In this document: one piece after another, positions 22,200 to 34,011 of the stretch
Numbering within the stretch: the stretch's first letter is position 1
How the letters are laid out: each line of letters begins with the position of its first letter
Assembly: GCF_003860345.1 (NCBI RefSeq)
Contig: NZ_CP034179.1
Coordinates: 1-64,000, forward strand
From: Caenibius tardaugens NBRC 16725
Lineage (GTDB): Bacteria > Pseudomonadota > Alphaproteobacteria > Sphingomonadales > Sphingomonadaceae
Direction: 5' to 3'
Length of the DNA: 64,000 nucleotides
Made by a program: the position numbers and the translations under genes
Notes under the pieces: model-generated
Database searches by the model: none
What the model was told of the DNA's origin: nothing
Seen by the model: only the letters and a program-made list of their open reading frames with translations

Positions 22200-22583
22200 T
22201 TACGCGCCTCCCAGCGCAAGACGAACGACGCAGAACAGAGCGAAACCCGCCCCGGCGAATACGGCAAGGTTGAGCAGCGCAATCACGGCAAACTTGGTGC
22301 CATGGTCGTGCACGTAGTCTTCAATCACAACCTGCAGGCCCAGCCGCGCGTGCCAGAACGTGCTGATGATCAGCAATGCCATGGCCGTTGCCGGGACCGG
22401 CGCGGACAGCCATTCGCGTGCAGTGGTATAATTGAGGTCCGGCAGAAGCAGGACCGAAATGATAAACCACGCCATCAACAGCAGATTGCCGACGGCGGTG
22501 AAGCGCTGCAACAGCCAGTGATGCGCGCCGCTATGCGCGGAGCCCAGGCCCCGTACGCGTCCGATGGAAGTTCCGTTACCCAT
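22200..22583 (-). CDS. sdhD: Succinate dehydrogenase membrane anchor subunit
   Basis: The 127-residue membrane subunit of complex II that, with SdhC, holds haem b and the ubiquinone site. Three hydrophobic segments are visible (about 31-48, 61-78, 95-120). The stretch [18 protein letters not shown] carries the His expected to ligate haem and the conserved Asp-Tyr of the quinone pocket. It sits between sdhC (12-nt gap) and sdhA (1-nt gap) in one operon. Confidence 0.9.
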   Translation of the reverse strand: MGNGTSIGRVRGLGSAHSGAHHWLLQRFTAVGNLLLMAWFIISVLLLPDLNYTTAREWLSAPVPATAMALLIISTFWHARLGLQVVIEDYVHDHGTKFAVIALLNLAVFAGAGFALFCVVRLALGGA

Positions 22584-22595
22584 GGTATCCTGGCC

Positions 22596-22976
22596 TCAGC
22601 GAGTGCAAACCACGGCCCAGAAGCCGACGGTGAGGATGATGGCGATAACCGGAGCGAGAATGGACCAGACCTTGTTGATCTGAAGTTCATAACCCGCACC
22701 GATATCGAGCACGAAGTGACGCAGGCCCGACATCAGGTGCGTAAAGAACGCCCAGGTCAGCCCCACCAGCACGACATAGCCCAGCGGCGACGTGATCAGC
22801 GAAACGAAGGTTTCATAGTATTCGGGCCCCGCTGCGAGGGCGCCGAGCCACCACAACATGACGAACAGGCCCACTAGCGCCATCCCGTCACCGGTCACAC
22901 GGTGAAGGATGGAAACCAGCATGGCCGGACCCCATTTCCAGATCTGCAGATGCGGTGACAGCGGACGGTTTGCCAT
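22596..22976 (-). CDS. sdhC: Succinate dehydrogenase cytochrome b556 subunit
   Basis: The 126-residue membrane subunit of complex II. It shows the family motif SILHRVTG (quinone-site Ser and His-Arg) after a short cytoplasmic start, and HLMSGLRHFVLDIG, which contains the haem-ligating His. Three transmembrane segments are visible. I start at MANRPLSPHLQ because AGGAAGG is 5-6 nt upstream and the family begins RPLSPHLQ; a 50-codon upstream extension has no family match. First gene of the sdhCDA operon, divergent from prmA. Confidence 0.93.
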   Translation of the reverse strand: MANRPLSPHLQIWKWGPAMLVSILHRVTGDGMALVGLFVMLWWLGALAAGPEYYETFVSLITSPLGYVVLVGLTWAFFTHLMSGLRHFVLDIGAGYELQINKVWSILAPVIAIILTVGFWAVVCTR

Positions 22977-23032
22977 TCTCGCCTTCCTGATTGCATGTGA
23001 GCGCCACCTGCTGGCGCGAAAGATTCGAAACC

Positions 23033-23060
23033 CCCATAATGAAAAGGTACGCCAAGGCAA
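23033..23060 (-). promoter_or_regulatory. Candidate promoter of the sdhCDA operon
   Basis: Minus-strand TTGCCT and TATGGG with 16-bp spacing, in the 137-bp gap between divergent sdhC and prmA, about 56 nt before sdhC. The -10 match is weak. Confidence 0.28.
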
Positions 23061-23113
23061 GCGGTCGGAGAGTAGTTTCCGTTCGTGAAAAGGCGCGCTA
23101 GGGCAGAGTTGAA

Positions 23114-24076
23114 ATGACTGACACATGGAAAATCACCGCCCTCGCCCCCCGCGAAATTATTCAATCGGCGCTGGTTGCGCATGAAGAAGCGCTGGATTGG
23201 GACCCGGATATCGTGCTTTCCGGCAGCGAAATCGCTGAAAACAGGCCCGAAGAATGGCAACTCGAAGCGTGGTTGCCACGCAAACCGTTAAAAGCGGACA
23301 AGGCGGCCCTCACTGCATTGTTCGCCGCTGGCGCGCCGAAACTGCAAATCGAAAAATTACCGCCACAGGATTGGGTCACCTTAAGTCAGGAAGGCGTTCC
23401 CCCCATCCGTGCCGGGCGATTCCATGTCCGCACCCCGGAACATCCGCAAACCGACGAGCACGGAGTCGTGAATTTCGCGATTCCCGCCAGCCAGGCTTTC
23501 GGGACGGGGCAACACGAAACCACCGCCGGGTGCCTGACCATGCTGGACGCGATGAAAAAACGCGGAATGATCGTCCGCAATCTCGTGGATATCGGCACGG
23601 GCACCGGCCTGCTGGCCTTTGCCGGGCTAAATTTGTGGCCTCGCGCGCTCGCCACGGCGAGCGATATCGATATGGTCTGCGCGGATGTGGTGTCGGACAA
23701 CGCCGCATTGAACGGGGTTCGCATGGGGGCAGGTCCCAACGCGCTGACCATGGTCATCGCCGATGGCATGGCCGATCCGGTGCTGCAGTCGCGCGCGCCC
23801 TATGACCTGCTGATCGCCAATATTCTTGCCGGGCCGCTTGTCGAACTGGCCACCGACTTCGGCAGAGCGGTCGTGCCTGGGGGCAGCATTCTGCTGTCCG
23901 GCCTGCTCACCACACAGGAAGATCAGGTGCGGCGCGCCTATGCCAGGGCAGGCATGCGCCTGTCCGCACGCCTGACCAATGGCGACTGGTCGATCCTGTG
24001 GCTGCGCAAGCGCCCCGTATCGCGTTCTCATGCCAGCCGGCCCCGGCACTTGCCCGAATGGTCACGGTCATGGTGA
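23114..24076 (+). CDS. prmA: Ribosomal protein L11 methyltransferase
   Basis: Methylates ribosomal protein L11 with S-adenosylmethionine in the cytosol. The N-terminal half is the divergent substrate-recognition domain. The catalytic domain has PASQAFGTGQHETT, the SAM loop VDIGTGTGLLAFAG and the DLLIANILAGPLVELA stretch containing the N-I-L-A motif. The expected end is WSILWLRKR; about 20 more residues rich in Ser, Arg and Pro follow before the stop, which overlaps the next start. That tail is unusual for the family and could be a natural extension or the trace of a small indel. Confidence 0.9.
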   Translation: MTDTWKITALAPREIIQSALVAHEEALDWDPDIVLSGSEIAENRPEEWQLEAWLPRKPLKADKAALTALFAAGAPKLQIEKLPPQDWVTLSQEGVPPIRAGRFHVRTPEHPQTDEHGVVNFAIPASQAFGTGQHETTAGCLTMLDAMKKRGMIVRNLVDIGTGTGLLAFAGLNLWPRALATASDIDMVCADVVSDNAALNGVRMGAGPNALTMVIADGMADPVLQSRAPYDLLIANILAGPLVELATDFGRAVVPGGSILLSGLLTTQEDQVRRAYARAGMRLSARLTNGDWSILWLRKRPVSRSHASRPRHLPEWSRSW

Positions 24077-24744
24077 AACGCTGGACGCTGCGCCTTCTGG
24101 CAGCGTTCTTCTCGATTATTGTGATCTTCCTGCTTTCGGCATGGATCGGATCAATGATCCCGCGCAATGCGGACTGGAAACAGCCCGACAGCGGGATCGA
24201 TATCATGGTCGAAACCAATGGCGTACACACCGCGATCATTGTGCCACTGGTCACCGCGCAGAAGGACTGGCGCCCCGATTTCCCTGTTTCGGAGATCGAT
24301 GATCGGGATCGCCCCTACACGCATCTTTCGATTTCGTGGGGCGAACGGGACGTGTTTCTCAATACACCGACCTGGTCGGATCTGTCCCCGCTGACCGTGC
24401 TGCGCATCATCGCATTGGGCGGCGATGGCCTGTTGCACGTATCGCATTACGTTCAGCCCCGTCCCGGCAAATATATCCGCGGTTTCCGCATCAGCGCAGA
24501 TGAATACCGGTTACTGGTGCAACAGATCGAGGCCAGCATGCCCCGGCGCGACACGCGCAAGCGTTATCATGGCTATACCACGCACGATGTCTTCTACGAT
24601 GCACCGTTCCGCTACACCGTGTTCAACACCTGCAACCAGTGGACCAGCAACACTCTGGCCGCGGCCGGTATCCGCACCGGTTACTGGACACCATTTGCCG
24701 GCGGCGTGATGCATTCCCTGCCCGGCAACCCGCAACAGCACTGA
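24070..24744 (+). CDS. DUF2459 (TIGR02117-type) membrane-anchored protein of unknown function
   Basis: A 224-residue protein with one N-terminal membrane segment (about residues 5-26, LRLLAAFFSIIVIFLLSAW) and an extracytoplasmic domain. The segments VETNGVHTAIIVPL, ISWGERDVFLNTPTW and FNTCNQWTSNTLAAAGI are characteristic of the DUF2459 family, whose function is not established; the conserved His, Cys and Trp-Thr residues suggest an NlpC/P60-like papain fold. It overlaps the end of prmA by 7 nt. The ATG 4 codons earlier is an equally possible start. Confidence 0.75.
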   Translation: MVKRWTLRLLAAFFSIIVIFLLSAWIGSMIPRNADWKQPDSGIDIMVETNGVHTAIIVPLVTAQKDWRPDFPVSEIDDRDRPYTHLSISWGERDVFLNTPTWSDLSPLTVLRIIALGGDGLLHVSHYVQPRPGKYIRGFRISADEYRLLVQQIEASMPRRDTRKRYHGYTTHDVFYDAPFRYTVFNTCNQWTSNTLAAAGIRTGYWTPFAGGVMHSLPGNPQQH

Positions 24745-24750
24745 TCCGCT

Positions 24751-24780
24751 TTGACCTTCGCCCGGGGCAGCCTCTAAGAC
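24751..24780 (+). promoter_or_regulatory. Candidate promoter of metY
   Basis: TTGACC and TAAGAC are 18 bp apart, ending 36 nt before the metY start. The region between and after them holds two CCCGGG blocks (24761 and 24782) that could pair into a small hairpin in the leader. I see no known SAM riboswitch consensus. Confidence 0.3.
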
Positions 24781-24816
24781 GCCCGGGAACATCGCATGTC
24801 GCAACAGGAGAGAGAA

Positions 24817-26088
24817 ATGAAACTCGAATCGCTGGCCCTGCACCACGGCTATACGTCCGAAGCGACGACCAAAGCCGCCGCTGTGCCGATCTACCAGACG
24901 ACCTCGTACACATTTGATGATACGCAACACGGCGCGGATCTGTTTGACCTGAAAGTACCGGGCAACATCTATACCCGCATCATGAACCCGACAACTGCCG
25001 TGCTGGAAGCGCGCATCGCGGAAATGGAAGGCGGCATCGGGGCCCTGGCGCTGGCATCGGGCATGGCCGCGATTGCCTATGCCATTCAGACAATTGCGGG
25101 CGTTGGCGACAATATTGTATCGGTTTCGCAGCTTTACGGCGGCACATACAATCTCTTCGTGCACACCTTTCCGCGACAGGGCATCGAAACCCGGCTGGTC
25201 AGTCATGATGATTTTGCCGGAATGGAAGCCGCCATCGATGCGAACACCAAGGCGATCTTCCTCGAATCGATCGGCAACCCGGCAGGCAACGTCGTAGACA
25301 TCCAGGCCATCGCCGAAATCGCCCATCGCCATGGCGTGCCGGTCATCGTCGATAACACGGTCGCGTCGCCTTATCTCTGCAGGCCGTTTGAATATGGGGC
25401 GGACATCGTTGTCCATTCGCTGACCAAGTACATCGGCGGGCACGGCACGACGATCGGCGGGATTATCGTCGATTCCGGCAAATTCGACTGGGCCGCCAAC
25501 AAGGCCCGATTCCCGCTGCTGAGCGAACCCGATCCTTCCTATCACGGGGTGGTCTATACCGAGGCGCTGGGGCCGGCCGCATACATTGGCCGTGCCCGCG
25601 TTGTCCCCCTGCGCAACACCGGTGCGGCGCTTTCGCCGCACAGCGCATTCCTGATCCTGCAAGGGCTGGAAACACTGGGCCTGCGCATGGAACGGCACTG
25701 CGAGAATGCCCTCAAGGTGGCGCAATACCTTTCCGCGCACCCGAAAGTCCGCTGGGTCAATTATGCCGGGCTGCCCGACAGCCCTTTCCATGCTCTGGCC
25801 CAGAAGATCTGCGGCGGGCAGGCTTCCGGCATCCTCAGCTTCGGGATAGAGGGCGGCAAGGAAGCAGGCGGGCGCTTCATCGATGCTTTGCAGATGATCC
25901 TGCGACTGGTGAATATCGGGGACGCCAAATCACTGGCTTGTCACCCGGCCTCCACCACGCACCGGCAGCTGGGCCCCGAAGAACTGGCCAAAGCGGGCGT
26001 CTCGGAAGATCTGGTGCGGATTTCCGTGGGCATTGAACACATTGACGATATCATCGCGGATATCGAACAGGCCCTCGCTGCGGCGTGA
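24817..26088 (+). CDS. metY: O-acetylhomoserine sulfhydrylase / aminocarboxypropyltransferase
   Basis: A PLP enzyme that makes homocysteine from O-acetyl- (or O-succinyl-) homoserine and sulfide, in the direct-sulfhydrylation route to methionine. The 423-residue protein has the Cys/Met-metabolism layout: [47 protein letters not shown], the PLP lysine K204 in [10 protein letters not shown], and [10 protein letters not shown] near the end. The insertion around [13 protein letters not shown] fits the MetY branch and not cystathionine synthase. I start at [11 protein letters not shown] because CAGGAGAG lies 6-7 nt before it; the ATG 7 codons upstream lacks such a site. Confidence 0.93.
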   Translation: MKLESLALHHGYTSEATTKAAAVPIYQTTSYTFDDTQHGADLFDLKVPGNIYTRIMNPTTAVLEARIAEMEGGIGALALASGMAAIAYAIQTIAGVGDNIVSVSQLYGGTYNLFVHTFPRQGIETRLVSHDDFAGMEAAIDANTKAIFLESIGNPAGNVVDIQAIAEIAHRHGVPVIVDNTVASPYLCRPFEYGADIVVHSLTKYIGGHGTTIGGIIVDSGKFDWAANKARFPLLSEPDPSYHGVVYTEALGPAAYIGRARVVPLRNTGAALSPHSAFLILQGLETLGLRMERHCENALKVAQYLSAHPKVRWVNYAGLPDSPFHALAQKICGGQASGILSFGIEGGKEAGGRFIDALQMILRLVNIGDAKSLACHPASTTHRQLGPEELAKAGVSEDLVRISVGIEHIDDIIADIEQALAAA

Positions 26089-26158
26089 CACGATTGGCAG
26101 GGGTACAGCGGCTGCGACGGCCACTGCCCCTGCCGCATTTCCAAGGGAGAGAAAGAGT

Positions 26159-26542
26159 ATGGCAAACACCGGTTATTTCACGGTGGGTACCAATGATGTT
26201 GATAAGGCATTGGCTTTTTACGACGCATTACTGGGTTCGGCAGGCTGGCAGCCCATGTTCGATTCACCGCGCGGCGGACGTCTCTACGGCAATGGAGCAT
26301 CGCTGTTCGGGGTGTTTCGCCCCTTCGACGGCAACGATGCCACCGTGGGCAATGGCACCATGTGCGGCTTTGTCTTTGACAGCGTCGACAAGGCGGCGGC
26401 CTTCCATGCCAAGGTTCTGGAACTGGGCGGCACCAACGAAGGCGATGTCAGCGACAGGGGCAATGGCGCCACCTTCGGTTATTGCCGCGATCTCGAAGGC
26501 AACAAACTCTGCGTGTTCCACTACCCCACGCCTGCCGCCTGA
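26159..26542 (+). CDS. VOC (glyoxalase/bleomycin resistance) family protein
   Basis: A 127-residue protein of the vicinal oxygen chelate fold, beginning FTVGTNDVDKALAFYDALLGS and ending YCRDLEGNKLCVFHYP, both hallmark edges of the family. The substrate is not predictable; the expected metal-site Glu near the end is not obvious, so it may be a binding protein. AAGGGAGAG lies a few bases before the ATG. It follows metY by 70 nt and converges with an SDR gene. Confidence 0.8.
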   Translation: MANTGYFTVGTNDVDKALAFYDALLGSAGWQPMFDSPRGGRLYGNGASLFGVFRPFDGNDATVGNGTMCGFVFDSVDKAAAFHAKVLELGGTNEGDVSDRGNGATFGYCRDLEGNKLCVFHYPTPAA

Positions 26543-26577
26543 CCGGCCCTATACCTGATCGGCAACCGCTTCCTGCC

Positions 26578-27522
26578 CTACCACGGCAAGAAGCGGATGC
26601 CCGTCGTTTCCTCGGTAATTTCCCAAAGCCGCTTCGCTGCCGCCATGTCCTGCCCCGCAGGCTTGATCACCGCCGGTCCCGGTGGGCCCTTCATTTCTCC
26701 GAATCCCTGCGGCCCATAGAAGCCCCCGCCTTTCACCGCTGGTGAGGATGCCGCGTAAAGCGTTGGCAAGGCACCCTGCGCCGCAGGCTGCCCCAGATAA
26801 GGCATCACCACTTTCAGAATACCGCTGACAATGTGATCCCCCAGCCTATATTGCCCCAACTGCCTGCGATTGGCCCCGATTGAGGTCTGCGCCACACCTG
26901 GGTGGACCGCCATACTGCTGATCTTCCCACCTGCCTGATCGACTCTCCGCTGCAGTTCCCGTGCAAAGAACAGGTTGGCCAGCTTGGTCTGGTTATAGGC
27001 CCGCTGCGCGCGGTAATCTTTCTCCATCTGGAGATCGTCCCAATCGATCCACCCGCGTGCATGCACCATGCTGGACACCGTCACCACGCGCGGCGCGGCA
27101 GCGGCTTCGAGCAGCGGCATCAGCAAGGCCGTCAGCGTGAAATGGCCGAAATGCCCTATGCCAAAAGTCAGCTCGAAACCGTCTTCAGTGGTGCGCCGTT
27201 CACTGATCGGTTGAATGCCCGCATTGTTAATCAGAATGTCCAGCTTGCCGCCTTCCGCCACGAAGGCCTGGGCAAAATCCCGCACCGCCTGCTGGCTTGA
27301 AAGATCGAGCAGGCGAAACTCCACCACGGCATCGCGGCGCAAGGCCCGAATCCGCGCCAATGCGTCGATCCCGCCCTGTTCGTTCCGGTCGCTCAGGATC
27401 ACATGCGCGCCATGCAGTGCCAATGCCCGCGCGGCTTCATAGCCAATCCCGCTTGCCCCGCCTGTCACCAGTACGCGCTGTCCCGTAAGATCGGGAATAT
27501 CCGCTTCACTCCACCCCTGCAT
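26578..27522 (-). CDS. Short-chain dehydrogenase/reductase, retinol-dehydrogenase-like
   Basis: A 314-residue NAD(P)-dependent oxidoreductase. It has TGGASGIG at the nucleotide site, NNAG, Ser in VSSMVHARGWIDW, and the YNQTK catalytic pair. The length, HFGHFTLTALLMPLL and the SSMVH stretch place it with the larger SDRs annotated as retinol dehydrogenase or WWOX-like in bacteria; the real substrate is unknown. The C-terminal KRLWEITEETTG helix is typical of this subgroup. It is monocistronic, between the convergent VOC gene and ligA. Confidence 0.85.
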   Translation of the reverse strand: MQGWSEADIPDLTGQRVLVTGGASGIGYEAARALALHGAHVILSDRNEQGGIDALARIRALRRDAVVEFRLLDLSSQQAVRDFAQAFVAEGGKLDILINNAGIQPISERRTTEDGFELTFGIGHFGHFTLTALLMPLLEAAAAPRVVTVSSMVHARGWIDWDDLQMEKDYRAQRAYNQTKLANLFFARELQRRVDQAGGKISSMAVHPGVAQTSIGANRRQLGQYRLGDHIVSGILKVVMPYLGQPAAQGALPTLYAASSPAVKGGGFYGPQGFGEMKGPPGPAVIKPAGQDMAAAKRLWEITEETTGIRFLPW

Positions 27523-27608
27523 CTGTGCCCCCCGGCTATTATGGAATTGTTATGATACCGGCGGTGGTAAATCACACGCTGATGGCGAACAAGATGTGTC
27601 GGCAGGGC

Positions 27609-29723
<2,115 letters not shown>

Positions 29724-29745
29724 CTATAGCCGGGCCAGCCCGCGA

Positions 29746-31410
29746 TCATACGCCTTCAAGCAGCCGATCAGCCTGTGCCCGCGCTTCTGCGGTGATTTCC
29801 GCGCCCGACAGCATGCGTGCGATTTCTTCCTGCCGCCCTGCCGCGTCCAGCAGCATCACAGACGTGCGCGTTACCGTGCCTTCGGAGGATTTCGCGATCA
29901 TGTAGTGCGTGCCCCCACGTGCGGCGACCTGCGGGCTGTGCGTGACCGCCAGCAATTGCCCGCCGTTGGCCAGCCGCGCAAGCCGTTCGCCGATAGCCGA
30001 GGCAACCGCCCCGCCAACCCCGCGATCGATCTCGTCGAAAATGATCGTCGCCGCGCCACCCTGCTCCGCCAGCGCCACTTTCAGCGCCAGAATGAAGCGC
30101 GAGAGTTCGCCGCCCGACGCAATTTTTGCCAGAGGCGCGAAATCGGCGCCGGGATTGGTCGCAATAAGGAATTCGACACTGTCGATCCCCTGCGCACCCC
30201 AGCGTTCTTCCGGCAAACGGGTCACCACCGTGCGGAACCGCGCGGTATCGAGCTTCAGCGGCGCGAGTTCTGCAGCCACGGCCCGATCCAGACGTTCCGC
30301 AGCATCGGCGCGCGCCAGATGAACCGCTTCTGCCCGTTCACAATATGCCTGATAACTGGCGCGTTCGGCTGTGATCAGCGCCGAAATCTCGGCTTCGCCC
30401 CCTTCAATCGCATCGAGAGCCTGCCGCATGCCCCGCATTTTTTCCGGGAGATCATCAACCTGACAATGGTGTTTGCGCGCCAGAGCCCGCAATTCGAACA
30501 GCCGTGTTTCGATGCGATCCAGTTCCGATGGATCAAACAGCAGAGCCTCGGCTGCGGCTGCGAGTTTTTCTTCCGCTTCGCCTGCTTCGATCACCGCACG
30601 GTCGAGCGCCTCCAACGCTTCGGCCAGCAAGGGGTGTTCGCCCGCAATCCGATCAAGCCGCCGTGCCCCGCCGCGCAGGCTGGCCAGCGCGGAATCCGAA
30701 CCGTCCCACAGATGGCGCAGATCCTCCAGATCGCCTGCCAGCTTTTCGCCCTTCTGCATATCGGCGCGGGCGCCCGCCAGACCGGCCTCTTCCCCTTCTT
30801 CCGGCTCCAGCGCCGCCAATTCCGCGAGGTGGGCCAGCAGGAGATCCTGATCCGCCTTGGCCTGTTCAATCGCGGCGCGGGCCTGCGCCAGTGCATCGCC
30901 AGCAGCGCGCCAGGCACGCCATGCTTCACCCATGCCACCGATATCCGCCCCGGCATAGCGATCCAGCAGATCACGATGCCCGCGCGGGTTCACCAGACCG
31001 CGATCATCATGCTGCCCATGCAATTCGACCAGAGCCGCCGCTATATCGCGCAGCAGCGCCACGCCCACTGGCTGGTCATTGATGAAAGCCCTGCTTCCGC
31101 CGTCCGCTTTCAGACTGCGCCGGATAATCAGGGGTTCACCCCTTTCAACCGCAACATCTGCGTCCGCCAGCACAGCCCCGATGACATCGGGCAACGTCGG
31201 GAAATCGAAACTGGCGGTAACGCTTGCCTGATCTTCTCCGGCACGCACGAGCGCGGACTCGGCCCGGTTGCCCAGAATCAGGCCCAGCGCATCGAGCAGG
31301 ATCGATTTGCCTGCACCGGTTTCACCGGTCAGCACGCCCAGACCCGACCCGAAAGCCAGATCCAGCGATTCGATCAACACGATGTTACGTATGGAAAGCT
31401 GGCTCAGCAT
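29746..31410 (-). CDS. recN: DNA repair protein RecN
   Basis: SMC-like ATPase that acts in double-strand break repair. The 554-residue protein has Walker A GETGAGKS at 29-36, a long coiled coil with about 300 residues of Glu-, Ala- and Arg-rich sequence, the ABC signature region LAKIASGGELSRFILALK, and Walker B TIIFDEIDRGVGG. Length and layout match the family. It lies between bamD and ligA, an order common in alphaproteobacteria. Confidence 0.96.
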   Translation of the reverse strand: MLSQLSIRNIVLIESLDLAFGSGLGVLTGETGAGKSILLDALGLILGNRAESALVRAGEDQASVTASFDFPTLPDVIGAVLADADVAVERGEPLIIRRSLKADGGSRAFINDQPVGVALLRDIAAALVELHGQHDDRGLVNPRGHRDLLDRYAGADIGGMGEAWRAWRAAGDALAQARAAIEQAKADQDLLLAHLAELAALEPEEGEEAGLAGARADMQKGEKLAGDLEDLRHLWDGSDSALASLRGGARRLDRIAGEHPLLAEALEALDRAVIEAGEAEEKLAAAAEALLFDPSELDRIETRLFELRALARKHHCQVDDLPEKMRGMRQALDAIEGGEAEISALITAERASYQAYCERAEAVHLARADAAERLDRAVAAELAPLKLDTARFRTVVTRLPEERWGAQGIDSVEFLIATNPGADFAPLAKIASGGELSRFILALKVALAEQGGAATIIFDEIDRGVGGAVASAIGERLARLANGGQLLAVTHSPQVAARGGTHYMIAKSSEGTVTRTSVMLLDAAGRQEEIARMLSGAEITAEARAQADRLLEGV

Positions 31411-31503
31411 CGGGATACCGTTCTAACCCAAGCGTTCCAGCCCGTCACCGGTTACCGGCAAGTTGCGCACAACCGGGCCGGGGATGACGAGATAACCGAA
31501 CGG

Positions 31504-32316
31504 TCAGCTCGCCTCAGCGCCCGGCGCGTACTTGTTCATCAGCTTGTATGCGCGATCGTACCATTCGCTACCCGGGTAGTTGGTGCCCAGCACGGCGGCA
31601 TATTTTTTGGCTTCTTCCGGAATCCCCAGCGAGAGGCTGGTTTCCGTCAGGCGATAAAGCGCTTCCGGCGTGTGGCTGGTGGTCTGGTACTTGTCGACCA
31701 CAGTCTGGAAACGGATACGCGCCGCGATCATCTGCCCGGACTTTTCGTAGAAACGGCCAATTTCCATTTCCTTGCCAGCCAGGTGATCGTGCACCAGATC
31801 GATCTTCAGTGTCGCATCGTTTGCGTACTTCGTATTGGGATAGCGGCGAACCACATCCGTCAGCGCGGTCAAAGCCTGATCGGTGATCTTCTGATCGCGC
31901 TGCACATCGCTGATCTGCTCGTAATAGCAGAGCGCGATGAGATAATACGCATAATCCGCATCCTTGTTGCCCGGATGGATCGAAAGGAACCGCTGGGCCG
32001 ACTGGATCGACTGGTTGTAGTTTTTCGCGACGTAGTAAGAGAACGCGCTCATCATCTGGGCGCGACGGGCCCACGGCGAATAAGGGTGCTGCCGTTCGAC
32101 TTCGTCAAACAGCGCCGCCGCCTGCCGCGCCTGGCCGCGATCGAGGCGATCCTTCGCCGCCGCGTAAAGCGTTTCCACATCGCGCGCGACGTAGGATGTA
32201 CCCTTGTTGACACGCGATCCGCCACCGCAACCGGCAGTCAGCATCATGGCAGTAGCGGCCGTCGCGAGGATTGCGATACGAACGGGCGAGCGGAAGGTAC
32301 GGGTCTTCATCAGCAT
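31504..32316 (-). CDS. bamD: Outer membrane protein assembly factor BamD
   Basis: Lipoprotein of the BAM complex that folds beta-barrel proteins into the outer membrane. The protein (270 aa from this start) has a signal peptide with lipobox LTAG-Cys30, then TPR-type repeats: ARDVETLYAAAKDRLDRG, AAALFDEVERQHPYSPWARRA, QRFLSIHPGNKDADYAYYL, VVRRYPNTKYANDA. PYSPWARRAQM and the Tyr-rich helices are classic BamD. The longer in-frame extension upstream has no signal-like sequence, so I start at ATGCTGATG, which fits a lipoprotein signal; the ATG two codons later is equally good. Confidence 0.94.
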   Translation of the reverse strand: MLMKTRTFRSPVRIAILATAATAMMLTAGCGGGSRVNKGTSYVARDVETLYAAAKDRLDRGQARQAAALFDEVERQHPYSPWARRAQMMSAFSYYVAKNYNQSIQSAQRFLSIHPGNKDADYAYYLIALCYYEQISDVQRDQKITDQALTALTDVVRRYPNTKYANDATLKIDLVHDHLAGKEMEIGRFYEKSGQMIAARIRFQTVVDKYQTTSHTPEALYRLTETSLSLGIPEEAKKYAAVLGTNYPGSEWYDRAYKLMNKYAPGAEAS

Positions 32317-32426
32317 GGCGTGCCTATAACCAGCGGCGCGGTGAACGCCAAGTGAAGTTCGTCTGATGCCCACGATCTTCGTCGAAAGCAACACACTGCG
32401 TATCGGCCCGTGCAATCCCGGCCGCG

Positions 32427-32457
32427 AAAAAGCTGGCACCGGATTTCCGGCGCCAGC
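32427..32457 (-). terminator. Rho-independent terminator after class II DAHP synthase
   Basis: On the minus strand a 12-bp stem (GCTGGCGCCGGA with TCCGGTGCCAGC, one G-T pair) is followed by TTTTTC. It starts 7 bp after the stop codon. Confidence 0.8.
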
Positions 32458-32463
32458 CTTTCA

Positions 32464-33834
32464 TCATGCAGCAGCCCGGCGCTGTTCTGCTTCGAGATTG
32501 AGCATCTCGGCCAGCAGGAACGCCAGTTCGAGCGATTGCGCGGCATTCAGGCGCGGATCACAGTGCGTGTGATACCGGTCAGCCAGACGTTCGTCGGTGA
32601 TCGCGACCGCACCACCGGTGCATTCGGTCACATCCTGCCCGGTCATTTCGATATGAATGCCGCCAGCATGGGTGCCTTCCGCGCGATGAACGGCGAAGAA
32701 GCCCTTCACTTCCGCAAGGATACGATCGAACGGGCGCGTCTTGTAGCCGCTTTCCGCCTTGACCACGTTGCCGTGCATGGGATCACACGACCACACCACC
32801 GGGTGCCCTTCACGCTGCACAGCGCGAACCAGACGCGGCAGACCGGCCTCAACCTTGTCATGCCCGAAACGGCTGATCAGCGTCATCCGGCCCGGAATGC
32901 GGGCAGGATTGAGCGTATCCAGCATTTTCAGCAAGGCGTCGGGTTCCAGGCTGGGGCCGCACTTCATCCCGATGGGGTTTTCCACCCCACGCAGGTATTC
33001 GACATGCGCCGACCCCTCGAAACGGGTGCGATCACCGATCCACAGCATGTGCGCGCTGGTGTCGTACCATCCGCCGGTGAGCGAATCCTGCCGGGTCAGC
33101 GCCTGCTCGTACTGCAGCAGAAGCGCCTCGTGGCTGGTGTAGAAGCTCGTCGCCTGCAGTTGCGGCACGGTGTTCGGATCGATGCCGCAGGCTTCCATGA
33201 AGTCCAGTGCCTCGCCGATCCGGTCGGCCACGTGCTTGAACTTCTCCGCCCAGGAGCTGCGGCCCATGAATTCGAGAGTCCACTGATGGACCTGACGCAG
33301 ATTGGCATACCCGCCCCCTGCGAAAGCACGCAGCAGGTTCAGCGTCGCCGCTGCCTGGCTATAGGCGCGGATCATCCGCTGCGGATCGTTCATCCGGGTG
33401 GCCGGATCGAATTCGATACCGTTGATGATATCGCCGAAATAGCTGGGCAATTCGAGACTGCCCTGATTTTCGGTCGGCGCGCTGCGCGGCTTCGCGAACT
33501 GGCCGGCCATGCGGCCGACTTTCACCACCGGCTGCTTGCTGGCGAAAGTCAGCACGACCGCCATTTGCAAGAGCACGCGGAAAGTGTCGCGAATATTGTT
33601 GGGATGAAATTCGGCGAAGCTTTCGGCACAATCACCGCCCTGCAGCAGGAAGCCACGGCCATAGCAGACTTCTGCCAGTTCCGCCTGAAGCGCACGCGCT
33701 TCACCCGCAAACACCAGCGGCGGATAGGACGCGAGCGTCTTCTCCGCATCAGCCAGCGCGGCAGGGTCTTCATACTTGGGCAGGTGCTTCGCCTCGAAGG
33801 CTTTCCACCCGTCCGGGCTCCAGTTGTTGGCCAC
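32464..33834 (-). CDS. 3-deoxy-7-phosphoheptulonate synthase, class II
   Basis: Condenses phosphoenolpyruvate and erythrose-4-phosphate into DAHP, the first step of the shikimate pathway. The 456-residue protein is a class II (plant/actinobacterial type) enzyme: [53 protein letters not shown] and [20 protein letters not shown] are all present. I start at a GTG coding for the family opening (V/M)ANNWSPDGW, because GGAGAG lies about 8 nt upstream; an in-frame ATG 32 codons earlier gives a Cys-rich stretch with no family match. No adjacent shikimate genes. A terminator closes it. Confidence 0.95.
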   Translation of the reverse strand: MANNWSPDGWKAFEAKHLPKYEDPAALADAEKTLASYPPLVFAGEARALQAELAEVCYGRGFLLQGGDCAESFAEFHPNNIRDTFRVLLQMAVVLTFASKQPVVKVGRMAGQFAKPRSAPTENQGSLELPSYFGDIINGIEFDPATRMNDPQRMIRAYSQAAATLNLLRAFAGGGYANLRQVHQWTLEFMGRSSWAEKFKHVADRIGEALDFMEACGIDPNTVPQLQATSFYTSHEALLLQYEQALTRQDSLTGGWYDTSAHMLWIGDRTRFEGSAHVEYLRGVENPIGMKCGPSLEPDALLKMLDTLNPARIPGRMTLISRFGHDKVEAGLPRLVRAVQREGHPVVWSCDPMHGNVVKAESGYKTRPFDRILAEVKGFFAVHRAEGTHAGGIHIEMTGQDVTECTGGAVAITDERLADRYHTHCDPRLNAAQSLELAFLLAEMLNLEAEQRRAAA

Positions 33835-34011
33835 TTCTGCTCTCCAAAATACACAACCTGATGCCGTCAGAACTCTGCGACATCCGTACGCTTTTCCTCG
33901 AAAGGAAAGCGAACACATGCGCGAGCCCATAGCGGCGGCAACGAGGCAAGGCTAGCGCGGAAAAGCGCTCACTGTGATCGACCCTGCCCGCTGTTCAGGC
34001 GGGATATGGGG

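Noticed and set aside
24745-24816. Possible SAM riboswitch before metY
   Set aside because: The leader is short and contains only a small CCCGGG hairpin. I do not see the conserved elements of SAM-II or other SAM riboswitch classes.
29905-32355. An 816-codon plus-strand ORF opposite recN and bamD
   Set aside because: Both genes beneath it are unmistakable on the minus strand, and the ORF crosses from one to the other with no domain of its own.
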